A DNA stretch of 6,711 nt from DASRVA01 sp050732935 (lineage in GTDB: Bacteria > Gemmatimonadota > Gemmatimonadetes > JACCXV01 > JAHWKZ01). Positions 1 to 5,787 of this stretch are shown one piece after another. How positions within the stretch are numbered: the stretch's first letter is position 1; each line of letters starts with the position of its first letter. Location: NCBI GenBank assembly GCA_050732935.1, contig JBOHRW010000176.1, positions 1-6,711 on the forward strand. The letters run 5' to 3'. Both the position numbers and the translations under genes were made by a program. The notes below the pieces were generated by a model, which ran no database searches, was not told the origin of the DNA, and saw only the letters and a list, made by a program, of their open reading frames with translations.

Positions 1-1576
1 CGTCGGAGATCCCGCGGATCGCTTCCACGAACTGCCAGTAGACGGCGTCCTTCTCCGGGTTTCCGAAGTTGAGGCAGTCGGTGATCGCGAGCGGCCGGGC
101 GCCGACAGCGGCCAGGTTGCGGGCCGCCTCGGCGACCGCCAGGGCGCCCCCGCGCCGCGGGTCGCAGTAGACCCAGCGGCCGTTCCCGTCCACCGCCAGC
201 GCCAGCCCGCGTTCCGTCCCGCGGATCCGGACGATCGCCGCGTCGGCGCCGGGCGCCGCCACGGTCGAGGCCTGGACCGTGTGGTCGTACTGCTCCCACA
301 CCCACCGCTTGCTGGCGATCGTGGGCGCGGAGAGGAGCGTCTCCAGGGCGTCCCAGGGATCGATCGCGGCGAGCTCGGCGGGGTCCGGCATCGCGGCGTG
401 GATCTCCGCCAGGTAGGCCGGCGGCTCCACCTCGCGCAGGTACCGCGGGACATCGTCGGTGAGGGCGCGGACGGGGATTTCGCAGACTACCGAATCTCCC
501 TCCAGGATCCGCCAGACGCCGTCGCCCGTGACCTGGCCGACCCGCGTGCAGGGAAGGTCCCACCTGGCCGCGACCTCCATCAGCTCCGGCTCGACCGCCG
601 CGTTCGCGGAGATCAGCATCCGCTCCTGGGACTCGCTGAGGAGGACCTCGTAGGGGGTCATGCCGGGCTCGCGGCGGGGAACCTTCGCCACGTCGATCTC
701 GATCCCGGTCCCCCCACGCGAGGCCATCTCGCTCGAGCTGGACGTGAGGCCGGCCGCGCCCATGTCCTGGATTCCTGAGACGACGCGCCGGCCGATCAGC
801 TCCAGCGTGGCCTCGACGAGGAGCTTGTCGGTGAACGGGTCGCCGACCTGCACGGTGGGTCGGCTCTCGGCGGTGTCGTCGCCCAGCTCGGTGGAAGCCA
901 GCAGGCTCGCGCCATGGATTCCGTCGCGGCCGGTCGAAGAGCCGAGCACGTAGATGGCGTTGCCGGGCTCGCCGGAGGAGGCGCGGGTCAGGTCCTCGTG
1001 GCGCAGAAGACCCACGCACATCGCGTTGACGAGCGGGTTGCCGCGATAGGCGTCGTCGAACACGACCTCGCCGCCCACCGTGGGGACGCCAACACAGTTC
1101 CCGTAGTCGCCCACGCCGCGCACCACGTTACGGAAGAGATAGCGGACGTGCGGATCGTCGAGCTCGCCAAAGCGGAGTGAATTCAGCAGCGCGATCGGCC
1201 GCGCCCCCATCGTGAAGACGTCACGCAGGATCCCGCCGACCCCGGTCGCCGCCCCCTGGTAGGGCTCGACCGCCGACGGATGGTTGTGGCTCTCCATCTT
1301 GAAGACGACGGCCAGGCCGTCCCCGACGTCGACCGCGCCCGCGTTTTCGCCGGGCCCCTGGACGACCTGCGGGCCCGTCGTCGGGAGCTCGGCGAGTCGC
1401 GCCCGGCTGTACTTGTAGCCGCAGTGTTCGCTCCACATGAGGCTGAAGACGCCGAGCTCGGTGAAGCCCGGCTCCCGGCCCAGCAGCTCGACGATGCGCT
1501 CGTACTCGGCGGGCGTGAGGCCGTGGGCCAGGACGTCGGCTTGGGTGACCGGGCGCTCCTCCAGCGCGGTCGTCAC
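1..1576 (-). CDS. purL: Phosphoribosylformylglycinamidine synthase, large subunit PurL (3' part outside window)
   Basis: Small-type PurL, the ATP-dependent synthetase subunit of FGAM synthase. With ammonia delivered from PurQ it converts FGAR to FGAM, the fourth step of cytoplasmic de novo purine synthesis. I translated 525 codons from a GTG at 1576; the frame is open to the window edge, and the family is usually about 720-760 residues, so roughly 70% is visible. Motifs seen: WSEHCGYKYSR at about 48-58, with the His of SEHC matching the conserved catalytic His; ESHNHPSAVEPYQGAATG at 95-112 (nucleotide and Mg binding); QDMGAAGLTSSSSEM at 270-284; SESQERM at 314-320; and DCLNFGNPEK at 500-509, opening the second AIRS-like half. 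No PurS-like N-terminal domain or fused glutaminase is present in the visible part, which fits the separate purS and purQ genes next door. The GTG start overlaps the purQ TGA by 4 bases and has GGAGG 7 bases upstream. No frame breaks seen. Confidence 0.97.
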   Translation of the reverse strand, partial: MTTALEERPVTQADVLAHGLTPAEYERIVELLGREPGFTELGVFSLMWSEHCGYKYSRARLAELPTTGPQVVQGPGENAGAVDVGDGLAVVFKMESHNHPSAVEPYQGAATGVGGILRDVFTMGARPIALLNSLRFGELDDPHVRYLFRNVVRGVGDYGNCVGVPTVGGEVVFDDAYRGNPLVNAMCVGLLRHEDLTRASSGEPGNAIYVLGSSTGRDGIHGASLLASTELGDDTAESRPTVQVGDPFTDKLLVEATLELIGRRVVSGIQDMGAAGLTSSSSEMASRGGTGIEIDVAKVPRREPGMTPYEVLLSESQERMLISANAAVEPELMEVAARWDLPCTRVGQVTGDGVWRILEGDSVVCEIPVRALTDDVPRYLREVEPPAYLAEIHAAMPDPAELAAIDPWDALETLLSAPTIASKRWVWEQYDHTVQASTVAAPGADAAIVRIRGTERGLALAVDGNGRWVYCDPRRGGALAVAEAARNLAAVGARPLAITDCLNFGNPEKDAVYWQFVEAIRGISD

Positions 1577-2277
1577 GCCGCCGCCTCCACCAGTCCCTCG
1601 AACACGGGGCGGCCGTCGGCCGAGTCCAGCAGGAGATCCATGGCCCGGTCGGGGTGCGGCATGAGGCCCACGATGTTGCCGGTCTCGTCGGCGATGCCGG
1701 CGATGTTGCGGGCCGAGCCGTTGGGGTTGGCCTCGGGGGTCGCCTGGCCGCTGGCGTCCACGTAGCGGAAGACGACGCGACCGTTGGTCTCCAGTCGGTC
1801 CAGCACGTCGGGCGGCGCGACGTAGTTGCCTTCGCCGTGCGCGACCGGGAAGCGGACGAGCCGGCCCGGCTCGTAGTGCCGGGTGAACGGAGTGGCGGTG
1901 GATTCGATCTTGAGCCACTGCGGGCGACAGACGAAGGTGAGGATGTCGTTTCGCATGAGCGCCCCGGGGAGGAGACCGGCCTCGGTCAGGATCTGAAACC
2001 CGTTGCAGATGCCGAGCACGGGTCGGCCGGACTTCGCGAAACGGATCACCTCCTCCATGATCGGGCTGAAGCGGGCGATCGACCCGGCGCGCAGGTAGTC
2101 GCCGTACGCGAACCCGCCGGCCAGGACGATCGCCTTGACGCCGGCCAGGTCACGCTCCTTGTGCCAGAGCCAGACGGGCTTGGCGGCGTCGACGCTCCCG
2201 ACGGCGTCGAAGACGTCCTGGTCGCAGTTGGTGCCGGGGAAGCGGACGACGCCGATCGGAACCCGGGTACCGGTCAC
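1573..2277 (-). CDS. purQ: FGAM synthase glutaminase subunit PurQ
   Basis: Class I glutamine amidotransferase subunit of FGAM synthase. It hydrolyses glutamine and passes ammonia to PurL in the PurS/Q/L complex. It has 234 residues, normal for stand-alone PurQ (about 220-235). The N-terminus reads VPIGVVRFPGTNCDQD, typical of the family. LAGGFAYGDYLRAG lies at about 52-65, and the nucleophile elbow GICNGFQ places Cys91 as the nucleophile. The C-terminal triad motif reads MPHPDRA, giving His208 and Asp210. The family usually has PHPE, so the third triad residue is Asp instead of Glu. The GTG start at 2277 overlaps the purS TGA (GTGA) and has GAGGA 6 bases upstream. The same frame stays open much further upstream, but that stretch is purS read out of frame and lacks homology, so I place the start at 2277. 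Confidence 0.97.
   Translation of the reverse strand: MTGTRVPIGVVRFPGTNCDQDVFDAVGSVDAAKPVWLWHKERDLAGVKAIVLAGGFAYGDYLRAGSIARFSPIMEEVIRFAKSGRPVLGICNGFQILTEAGLLPGALMRNDILTFVCRPQWLKIESTATPFTRHYEPGRLVRFPVAHGEGNYVAPPDVLDRLETNGRVVFRYVDASGQATPEANPNGSARNIAGIADETGNIVGLMPHPDRAMDLLLDSADGRPVFEGLVEAAA
1584..1588 (-). promoter_or_regulatory. Ribosome binding site of purL (GGAGG)
   Basis: GGAGG lies on the minus strand inside the last codons of purQ, with a 7-base spacer to the GTG at 1576. It supports that GTG as the purL start even though the codon overlaps the purQ stop. It is the strongest SD match in the window, so purL can probably be initiated directly as well as by coupling. Confidence 0.7.
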
Positions 2278-2528
2278 CGCCCGTCCTCGTGGACCCGGTA
2301 GTCGAAGCGCTCGATGACGGGGTTGGCCAGGAGCCGCTCGCACATCTCCCGGACCTCCCGATCGACCGTGGAGCGGTCCGGCTCGTCGATCTCGAAGGTG
2401 ATCCACTTCCCGACCCGGAGGTCGGAGACGCCGTCGTAGCCGAGCGCCTCCAGCGCGTGGGTCAGGGTCTCGCCCTGGGGATCCAGCATGCCGGGCTTGA
2501 GCTGAATGAAGACCTCGACCCGGCTCAC
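2274..2528 (-). CDS. purS: FGAM synthase small subunit PurS
   Basis: PurS is the small structural subunit that links PurQ to PurL and helps channel ammonia. It occurs only in organisms whose PurL and PurQ are separate proteins. The product is 84 residues, the usual size. The sequence fits the family: SRVEVFIQLKPGMLDPQG at the N-terminus (first beta strand followed by the conserved LDPQG turn), then LEALGYDGVSDLRVGKW (about 27-42) with the family's V..LRVGK pattern, and CERLLANPVIERFDYRV (63-79) near the end. The gene starts at GTG 2528, overlapping the purC TGA, and ends by overlapping the purQ GTG. Only a weak SD-like AGAGAAG (2542-2536) precedes it, so translation probably depends on ribosomes finishing purC. 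The frame is open upstream, but that is purC in another frame. Confidence 0.95.
   Translation of the reverse strand: MSRVEVFIQLKPGMLDPQGETLTHALEALGYDGVSDLRVGKWITFEIDEPDRSTVDREVREMCERLLANPVIERFDYRVHEDGR
2284..2288 (-). promoter_or_regulatory. Ribosome binding site of purQ (GAGGA)
   Basis: GAGGA on the minus strand within the 3' end of purS, 6 bases before the GTG at 2277. It supports the choice of that GTG over an upstream in-frame start. Confidence 0.6.
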
Positions 2529-3487
2529 CGGGTTGCTTCTCTGGCTCTGGAGGGGTGACCGCCGCCATGCGGAAGCGGATGTCCGGTGATCCGGTGGTAT
2601 GCCTCGCGGTAGCGCTCCGACGTGGCCATGACCGCGGCGTCGGGGAGCGGAGGCAGCGGCGGCTCGCCGTCCCAGCGGCCGGCCTTCCGCTCGGCCTCGA
2701 GGAAGTCGCGAACGGGCTGCTTGTCGAAGGAGGGCTGGGGGCCTCCCGGACGCCATTCCTCGGCGTCCCAGAAGCGCGAGGAGTCGGGGGTCAGGACCTC
2801 GTCGATCAGGAGGACCCCGTCCCCGTCCGCCGACGGGCCGAACTCGAACTTGGTGTCGGCGAGGATGATCCCGCGCTCGGCGGCGTGGTCGCTGCCCTCG
2901 GCGTAGAGGGAGAGCGAGCGGTCGCGCAGCTCTCGCGCGAGGTCGCTCCCGATCCGCCGCGCCATCTCCTCGAAGGCGATGTTCTCGTCGTGGCCGCTCT
3001 CGGCCTTTGTGGCGGGCGTGAAGATCGGCTTCGGCAAGCGGTCGCCTCGCTCGAGACCCGATGGGAGTTCGATCCCGGTGACGCGACCCGTCGCCTGATA
3101 CTCCTTCCAGCCCGATCCGTCGAGATAGCCCCGGACCACGCACTCGACGGGGATGGTCTCGGCCCGCTGGCAAAGCATCGCGCGCCCGGCGAGAGACGCG
3201 CGGTGCCTGGCCAGGGCGGGCTCCCGCTCGACGATCTCGTCCATGTCGGCGGTGATTCGGTGATGAGGCTCGGCGGCGTGCAGTTGGTCGAACCAGAAGT
3301 CGGAAAGACCGGTCAGGACGGCGCCCTTGTCGGGGATCCCGCGCTCGAAGACGATGTCGAACGCGGACAGCCGGTCGGTGGCGACCATCAGGATGTCGTC
3401 ACCGAGCGCGAACATCTCCCGCACCTTCCCGCGGCGGATTCGGGGCAGGGGAAGCTCGAGAGCGGTCAGCGGCTGGATCGGCGTCAC
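2525..3487 (-). CDS. purC: Phosphoribosylaminoimidazole-succinocarboxamide (SAICAR) synthase PurC
   Basis: SAICAR synthetase: ATP-dependent ligation of aspartate to CAIR in de novo purine synthesis, cytoplasmic. The product is 320 residues, the long form similar to yeast Ade1 and actinobacterial enzymes; E. coli PurC is 237. Motifs: RGKVREMF at 19-26 (ATP-binding start), ATDRLSAFD at 36-44, VECVVRGYLDGSGWKEY at 114-130, PKPIFTPATKAESGHDENI at 152-170, ILADTKFEFG at 208-217 and IDEVLTPDSSRFW at 228-240. The last 20 or so residues after the core are rich in His, Gly, Pro and Arg and look like a poorly conserved tail. I chose GTG 3487 because the next candidate start (GTG codon 22) falls inside the RGKVRE motif. 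No SD precedes it: the upstream sequence ends CGCCCTCC. A -10-like hexamer lies 9 bases upstream, so a leaderless start is plausible. It is the first gene of the purCSQL cluster, 48 bases after the protease gene. Confidence 0.97.
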   Translation of the reverse strand: MTPIQPLTALELPLPRIRRGKVREMFALGDDILMVATDRLSAFDIVFERGIPDKGAVLTGLSDFWFDQLHAAEPHHRITADMDEIVEREPALARHRASLAGRAMLCQRAETIPVECVVRGYLDGSGWKEYQATGRVTGIELPSGLERGDRLPKPIFTPATKAESGHDENIAFEEMARRIGSDLARELRDRSLSLYAEGSDHAAERGIILADTKFEFGPSADGDGVLLIDEVLTPDSSRFWDAEEWRPGGPQPSFDKQPVRDFLEAERKAGRWDGEPPLPPLPDAAVMATSERYREAYHRITGHPLPHGGGHPSRAREATR

Positions 3488-3496
3488 GGAGGGCGT

Positions 3497-3502
3497 AAGG
3501 TA
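3497..3502 (-). promoter_or_regulatory. Candidate -10 element for purC, possibly leaderless
   Basis: TACCTT on the minus strand matches TAnnnT and ends 9 bases before the GTG of purC, so a transcript starting about 7 bases downstream would have almost no 5' leader. I see no good -35 at 16-18 bases upstream: that position is occupied by the GC hairpin (3511-3526). With only the -10 visible this is tentative. Confidence 0.35.
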
Positions 3503-3510
3503 ACGTGGTG

Positions 3511-3526
3511 GGGGCGCGGTCGCCCC
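3511..3526 (-). repeat. GC-rich inverted repeat between htrA-like gene and purC
   Basis: GGGGCG, then ACCG, then CGCCCC on the minus strand: a perfect 6-bp stem with a 4-base loop, starting 9 bases after the protease stop codon. No U-run follows (the next bases are CACCACG), so it is not a standard intrinsic terminator. It could be an inefficient or U-less terminator, an mRNA 3'-end stabiliser for truA-protease, or an operator overlapping the purC promoter. In G+C-rich DNA a 6-bp stem can also arise by chance. Confidence 0.4.
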
Positions 3527-3535
3527 ATCGAACCG

Positions 3536-4963
3536 CTAGCGGATCAACAGCCGCGTCGTGACGCCGGCCCGCTCCACGTACAGCTCGATCGGCCCGCCTC
3601 CGCGCAGGACGGCGACCATCCACTCCACGTCGTCCTCGGAATCGAGCGTGCGGCCGTTCAGGGCGAGGAGGATGTCCCCGGTCTGGAGACCCAGGTTCCG
3701 GAACCCATCTCCGGGCCGGACATTGTCGAGATAGAGACCGGTCGCGCTGCGCACGCCGATGCTGGAGGCGAGGGTCGGGTCCAGCACGACTACATCAGCC
3801 CCGAACGGAGTCTCGATCCGCCGAGCGGCGGTGAGCGGATCCTCCTCGGGCGTCAGCGTGACCGCCACCCGTCCGTCCGCGCGCTGGACGAGCAGCTCCA
3901 CCGAGGCGCCGGTAGGCAGATCCAGCAGCCGCCCCTCCCAGTCGAGCGCCGAGCCGATGGGCTCCCCGTCCGCCTCCACGAGGAGGTCACCCTCTCTGAG
4001 GCCGGCCCGCGCGGCGGGGCTTCCCGGATCCACGCGGGTCACGATCACACCCGCCGAGACTCGGCCGTTCCCCGGGGGGGTCTCGGTCGAGACGTGCAAG
4101 CCCGTCCAGGGGCGCCGGATCGACCCGAACTCGATGACGTCGGCCAGCGCGCGCTTGGCGCGGTCGATGGGAATCGCGAAGCCGAGCCCGATCGATCCCC
4201 CGGACCTGGAGAAGATGAAGGAGTTGACGCCGATCACCTGGCCCGCGGAGTTCACCAGCGGCCCGCCGGAGTTCCCCGGATTGATGGCCGCGTCGGTCTG
4301 GATCATGTTGGACCATACCTGCTCGCCGTCGTCCCCCTGGCCGGGTCGCACGTCCCGACCGAGCGCGGAGATGACGCCCACCGTGACCGACGGATGGCGA
4401 TCGGCCAGCAGATAGCCGAACGGGTTCCCGATCGCGATCGCCCACTCGCCGATCATGAGATCGTCGGAGTCGCCGAGGGGAGCGACGGGGAGGTTCTCAC
4501 CGTCGATCTTCAGCACCGCCAGATCGGTCACCTCGTCCGCCGCGACCAGCTCGGCGGGAAACTGGCGGCCGTCCATCAGCGTGACGACGATCCGGGTCGC
4601 GCCCGCCACGACGTGCTGATTGGTCACGATGTAGCCATCCTGGGAGACGATGAAGCCTGACCCCAGGCTCTCCACCTGTCGGAGCCTCTCCCGGGGTCCG
4701 AAGAAGAAGAAGGGATCGTCGAAGAAGGATCGCGAGGCCACCATCTGAGTCGCCACGACGTTCACCGAAACGACCGCCGGGCCCACCCGCTCGGCCGCTG
4801 CCACGATCGCGTTCCTGCGGGACTCGTCGATCGAGGCGGGCTGGGCCGTCGCGCTCGACAGGACATGCTCGAGACCCTGCGGATTCGCCCGCGAGCCCAG
4901 GAGCCATCCGCCTAGGATGGCGAGGCCGACCATGGCGACCAGAGCGGCGCGTCTAGCGATCAT
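3536..4963 (-). CDS. HtrA/Deg-family trypsin-like serine protease with two PDZ domains
   Basis: Protein quality-control protease of the S1C (DegP/DegS/HtrA) family, acting outside the cytoplasmic membrane. It has 475 residues. Residues 6-23 form a hydrophobic segment after RR at 4-5; no lipobox is present and the only AxA (38-40) is far from the core, so an uncleaved anchor is more likely than a signal peptide. The protease domain spans about 50-275, with triad His117 (TNQHVV), Asp147 (TDLAVLKI) and Ser232 (NPGNSGGPL). A Phe-rich loop, SFFDDPFFFFG (79-89), matches the position of the regulatory LA loop of DegP. PDZ1 is about 285-372 (AGLREGDLLVEADGEPI at 320-336) and PDZ2 about 383-475 (LGLQTGDILLALNGRTL at 424-440). 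The ATG at 4963 overlaps the truA end by 11 bases and has GGAAGG 6 bases upstream. The frame extends 81 bases further upstream into truA, but that adds an Arg-rich leader before the hydrophobic segment and is unlikely. I give no symbol because degP, degS and degQ cannot be told apart here. Confidence 0.95.
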   Translation of the reverse strand: MIARRAALVAMVGLAILGGWLLGSRANPQGLEHVLSSATAQPASIDESRRNAIVAAAERVGPAVVSVNVVATQMVASRSFFDDPFFFFGPRERLRQVESLGSGFIVSQDGYIVTNQHVVAGATRIVVTLMDGRQFPAELVAADEVTDLAVLKIDGENLPVAPLGDSDDLMIGEWAIAIGNPFGYLLADRHPSVTVGVISALGRDVRPGQGDDGEQVWSNMIQTDAAINPGNSGGPLVNSAGQVIGVNSFIFSRSGGSIGLGFAIPIDRAKRALADVIEFGSIRRPWTGLHVSTETPPGNGRVSAGVIVTRVDPGSPAARAGLREGDLLVEADGEPIGSALDWEGRLLDLPTGASVELLVQRADGRVAVTLTPEEDPLTAARRIETPFGADVVVLDPTLASSIGVRSATGLYLDNVRPGDGFRNLGLQTGDILLALNGRTLDSEDDVEWMVAVLRGGGPIELYVERAGVTTRLLIR

Positions 4964-5690
4964 ACTCGACCTTCCAGAGGAACAGTCCGTGGGGAGGCGC
5001 CGCTCCGGCGGGGACACGCGATCCGTCCTCCTCCAGCGCAGCACCGAGGGCCTCTTGGGGCACGCGGCCGCGACCGACGGCCACGAGGGCGGCGACGATC
5101 GCGCGGACCATGTGACGAAGGAAACGATCGGCCGTGATCTTCAGTACCCGACCCTCCTCGGTGGGGTCCCAGCGCGCGTCCATGATCGTGCAGATGCCAC
5201 GACCGTCCCCTTTGGCGAAGCGGCGAAAGTCGTGGGTGCCGAGGAGCCGGGCGGTGGCGGCCTCGATCGGCTCCCACTCCAGCGCTCGGACCTGCGCCCA
5301 GGCGTAGCGGCGGACGAAGGGCGAGCGACTCCGCGCCCCCTCGGCGACGTAGTACCGGTACGTGCGCCTGAGTGCGTCGTGCCGGGCATGGAAATCCGGC
5401 GCCGCGCCCTCCAGGCGCTCGACCCACACGTCCCGGGGAAGGCGGGCGTTCCATGCTCGGTGGATCTCGGCCGGCTCCAGCCGGCCCGCATGCTCGAAAT
5501 GGACAACCTGGCCGCGGGCGTGGACTCCAGTGTCGGTGCGCCCGGCGGCGACCACCGCGACCATTTCGCCCAGCACCTCCGCCAGGGCCCGCTCGCAGGT
5601 CTCCTGAACGGTCGGCGCGTCGGGCTGGCGCTGCCAGCCGCGATAGCTTGTGCCGTCATACTGCAGCACGCCTCGGATGCGGTTCGACAT
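4953..5690 (-). CDS. truA: tRNA pseudouridine(38-40) synthase TruA
   Basis: Converts uridine to pseudouridine at positions 38-40 of the tRNA anticodon stem-loop. Cytoplasmic, no cofactor, works as a dimer. The product is 245 residues, at the short end of the usual 245-270. The N-terminus IRGVLQYDGTSYRGWQRQ (5-22) is the family signature, and AAGRTDTGVHARGQVVHF (48-65) contains the catalytic aspartate, Asp53. FHARHDALRRTYRYYV follows at about 102-117, a conserved RNA-binding and structural stretch, and FLRHMVRAIV lies near the C-terminal third, where many homologues read HMVRNIV. I chose ATG 5690 because homology starts immediately after it. The frame stays open upstream for about 315 bases, across the intergenic region and antisense to the symporter, so that extension is spurious. 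No SD is visible before the ATG. The 3' end overlaps the protease start by 11 bases, so the two are probably co-transcribed. Confidence 0.96.
   Translation of the reverse strand: MSNRIRGVLQYDGTSYRGWQRQPDAPTVQETCERALAEVLGEMVAVVAAGRTDTGVHARGQVVHFEHAGRLEPAEIHRAWNARLPRDVWVERLEGAAPDFHARHDALRRTYRYYVAEGARSRSPFVRRYAWAQVRALEWEPIEAATARLLGTHDFRRFAKGDGRGICTIMDARWDPTEEGRVLKITADRFLRHMVRAIVAALVAVGRGRVPQEALGAALEEDGSRVPAGAAPPHGLFLWKVEYDR
4970..4975 (-). promoter_or_regulatory. Ribosome binding site of the HtrA-like protease gene (GGAAGG)
   Basis: GGAAGG on the minus strand inside the last codons of truA, 6 bases before the ATG at 4963. It decides that ATG over an earlier in-frame ATG at 5044 that would lie deeper in truA. 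Confidence 0.55.
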
Positions 5691-5704
5691 GGGACGCGTG
5701 GCCG

Positions 5705-5733
5705 AAGTTATCGACGGCCACGGAGCCCAGCAA
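5705..5733 (-). promoter_or_regulatory. Candidate promoter of truA (and downstream operon)
   Basis: On the minus strand TTGCTG (5733-5728) and TAACTT (5710-5705) are separated by exactly 17 bases. Each matches the sigma70-type consensus at three key positions (TTG; TA...T). The -10 ends 14 bases before the truA ATG, so the leader would be about 7 bases with no room for an SD. The call rests on pattern and spacing only. Confidence 0.45.
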
Positions 5734-5750
5734 TCGAGCCATCGCCGTGG

Positions 5751-5779
5751 TTGCGCGCCCCGAAAGGGCCGGATACGTT
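5751..5779 (+). promoter_or_regulatory. Candidate promoter of the symporter gene, predicted leaderless
   Basis: TTGCGC (5751-5756) and TACGTT (5774-5779) lie 17 bases apart. The -10 ends 8 bases before the ATG at 5788 and no SD lies between, so transcription starting 6-8 bases after the -10 would begin at or within two bases of the start codon. This is the best-formed promoter candidate in the window. Confidence 0.5.
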
Positions 5780-5787
5780 GCCTTGTC

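Larger units (their letters stand above)
5691..5787. other. 97-base divergent intergenic region with short inverted repeat
   Basis: This separates truA (minus) from the symporter gene (plus) and carries one promoter-like pair for each direction. The two -35-like boxes (5728-5733 and 5751-5756) face away from each other, 17 bases apart. A 6-bp inverted repeat, CCACGG (5718-5723) and CCGTGG (5745-5750), has a 21-base gap and brackets the truA -35, ending directly against the symporter -35. This could be a regulator site, but the arms are short. Confidence 0.35.

Noticed and set aside
281..1180. Several plus-strand open frames over the purL region
   Set aside because: All are shadows of purL, which is continuously open on the minus strand with family motifs throughout.
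2274..3173. N-terminally extended PurS (299 residues), and likewise a 331-residue PurQ starting at 2568
   Set aside because: The extensions are the neighbouring pur genes read in another frame. Family homology begins exactly at the GTG codons at 2528 and 2277.
4067..4080. Run of seven G (C on the coding strand) in the protease gene as a possible phase-variable tract or frameshift
   Set aside because: The frame is intact on both sides (PPGNGR lies in the variable loop of PDZ1), and seven bases is short for slippage control in G+C-rich DNA.
2555..4660. A 701-codon open frame on the plus strand opposite purC and the protease gene
   Set aside because: It lies antisense to two genes with clear catalytic motifs. 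Long antisense frames are expected in G+C-rich coding DNA, and its translation (rich in Gly, Asp, Arg and Val) has no recognisable domain.
4700..4713. GAA repeat (four TTC codons on the coding strand) as a microsatellite
   Set aside because: Only four in-frame copies; changes would add or remove Phe without shifting the frame. It is better read as part of the Phe-rich loop.
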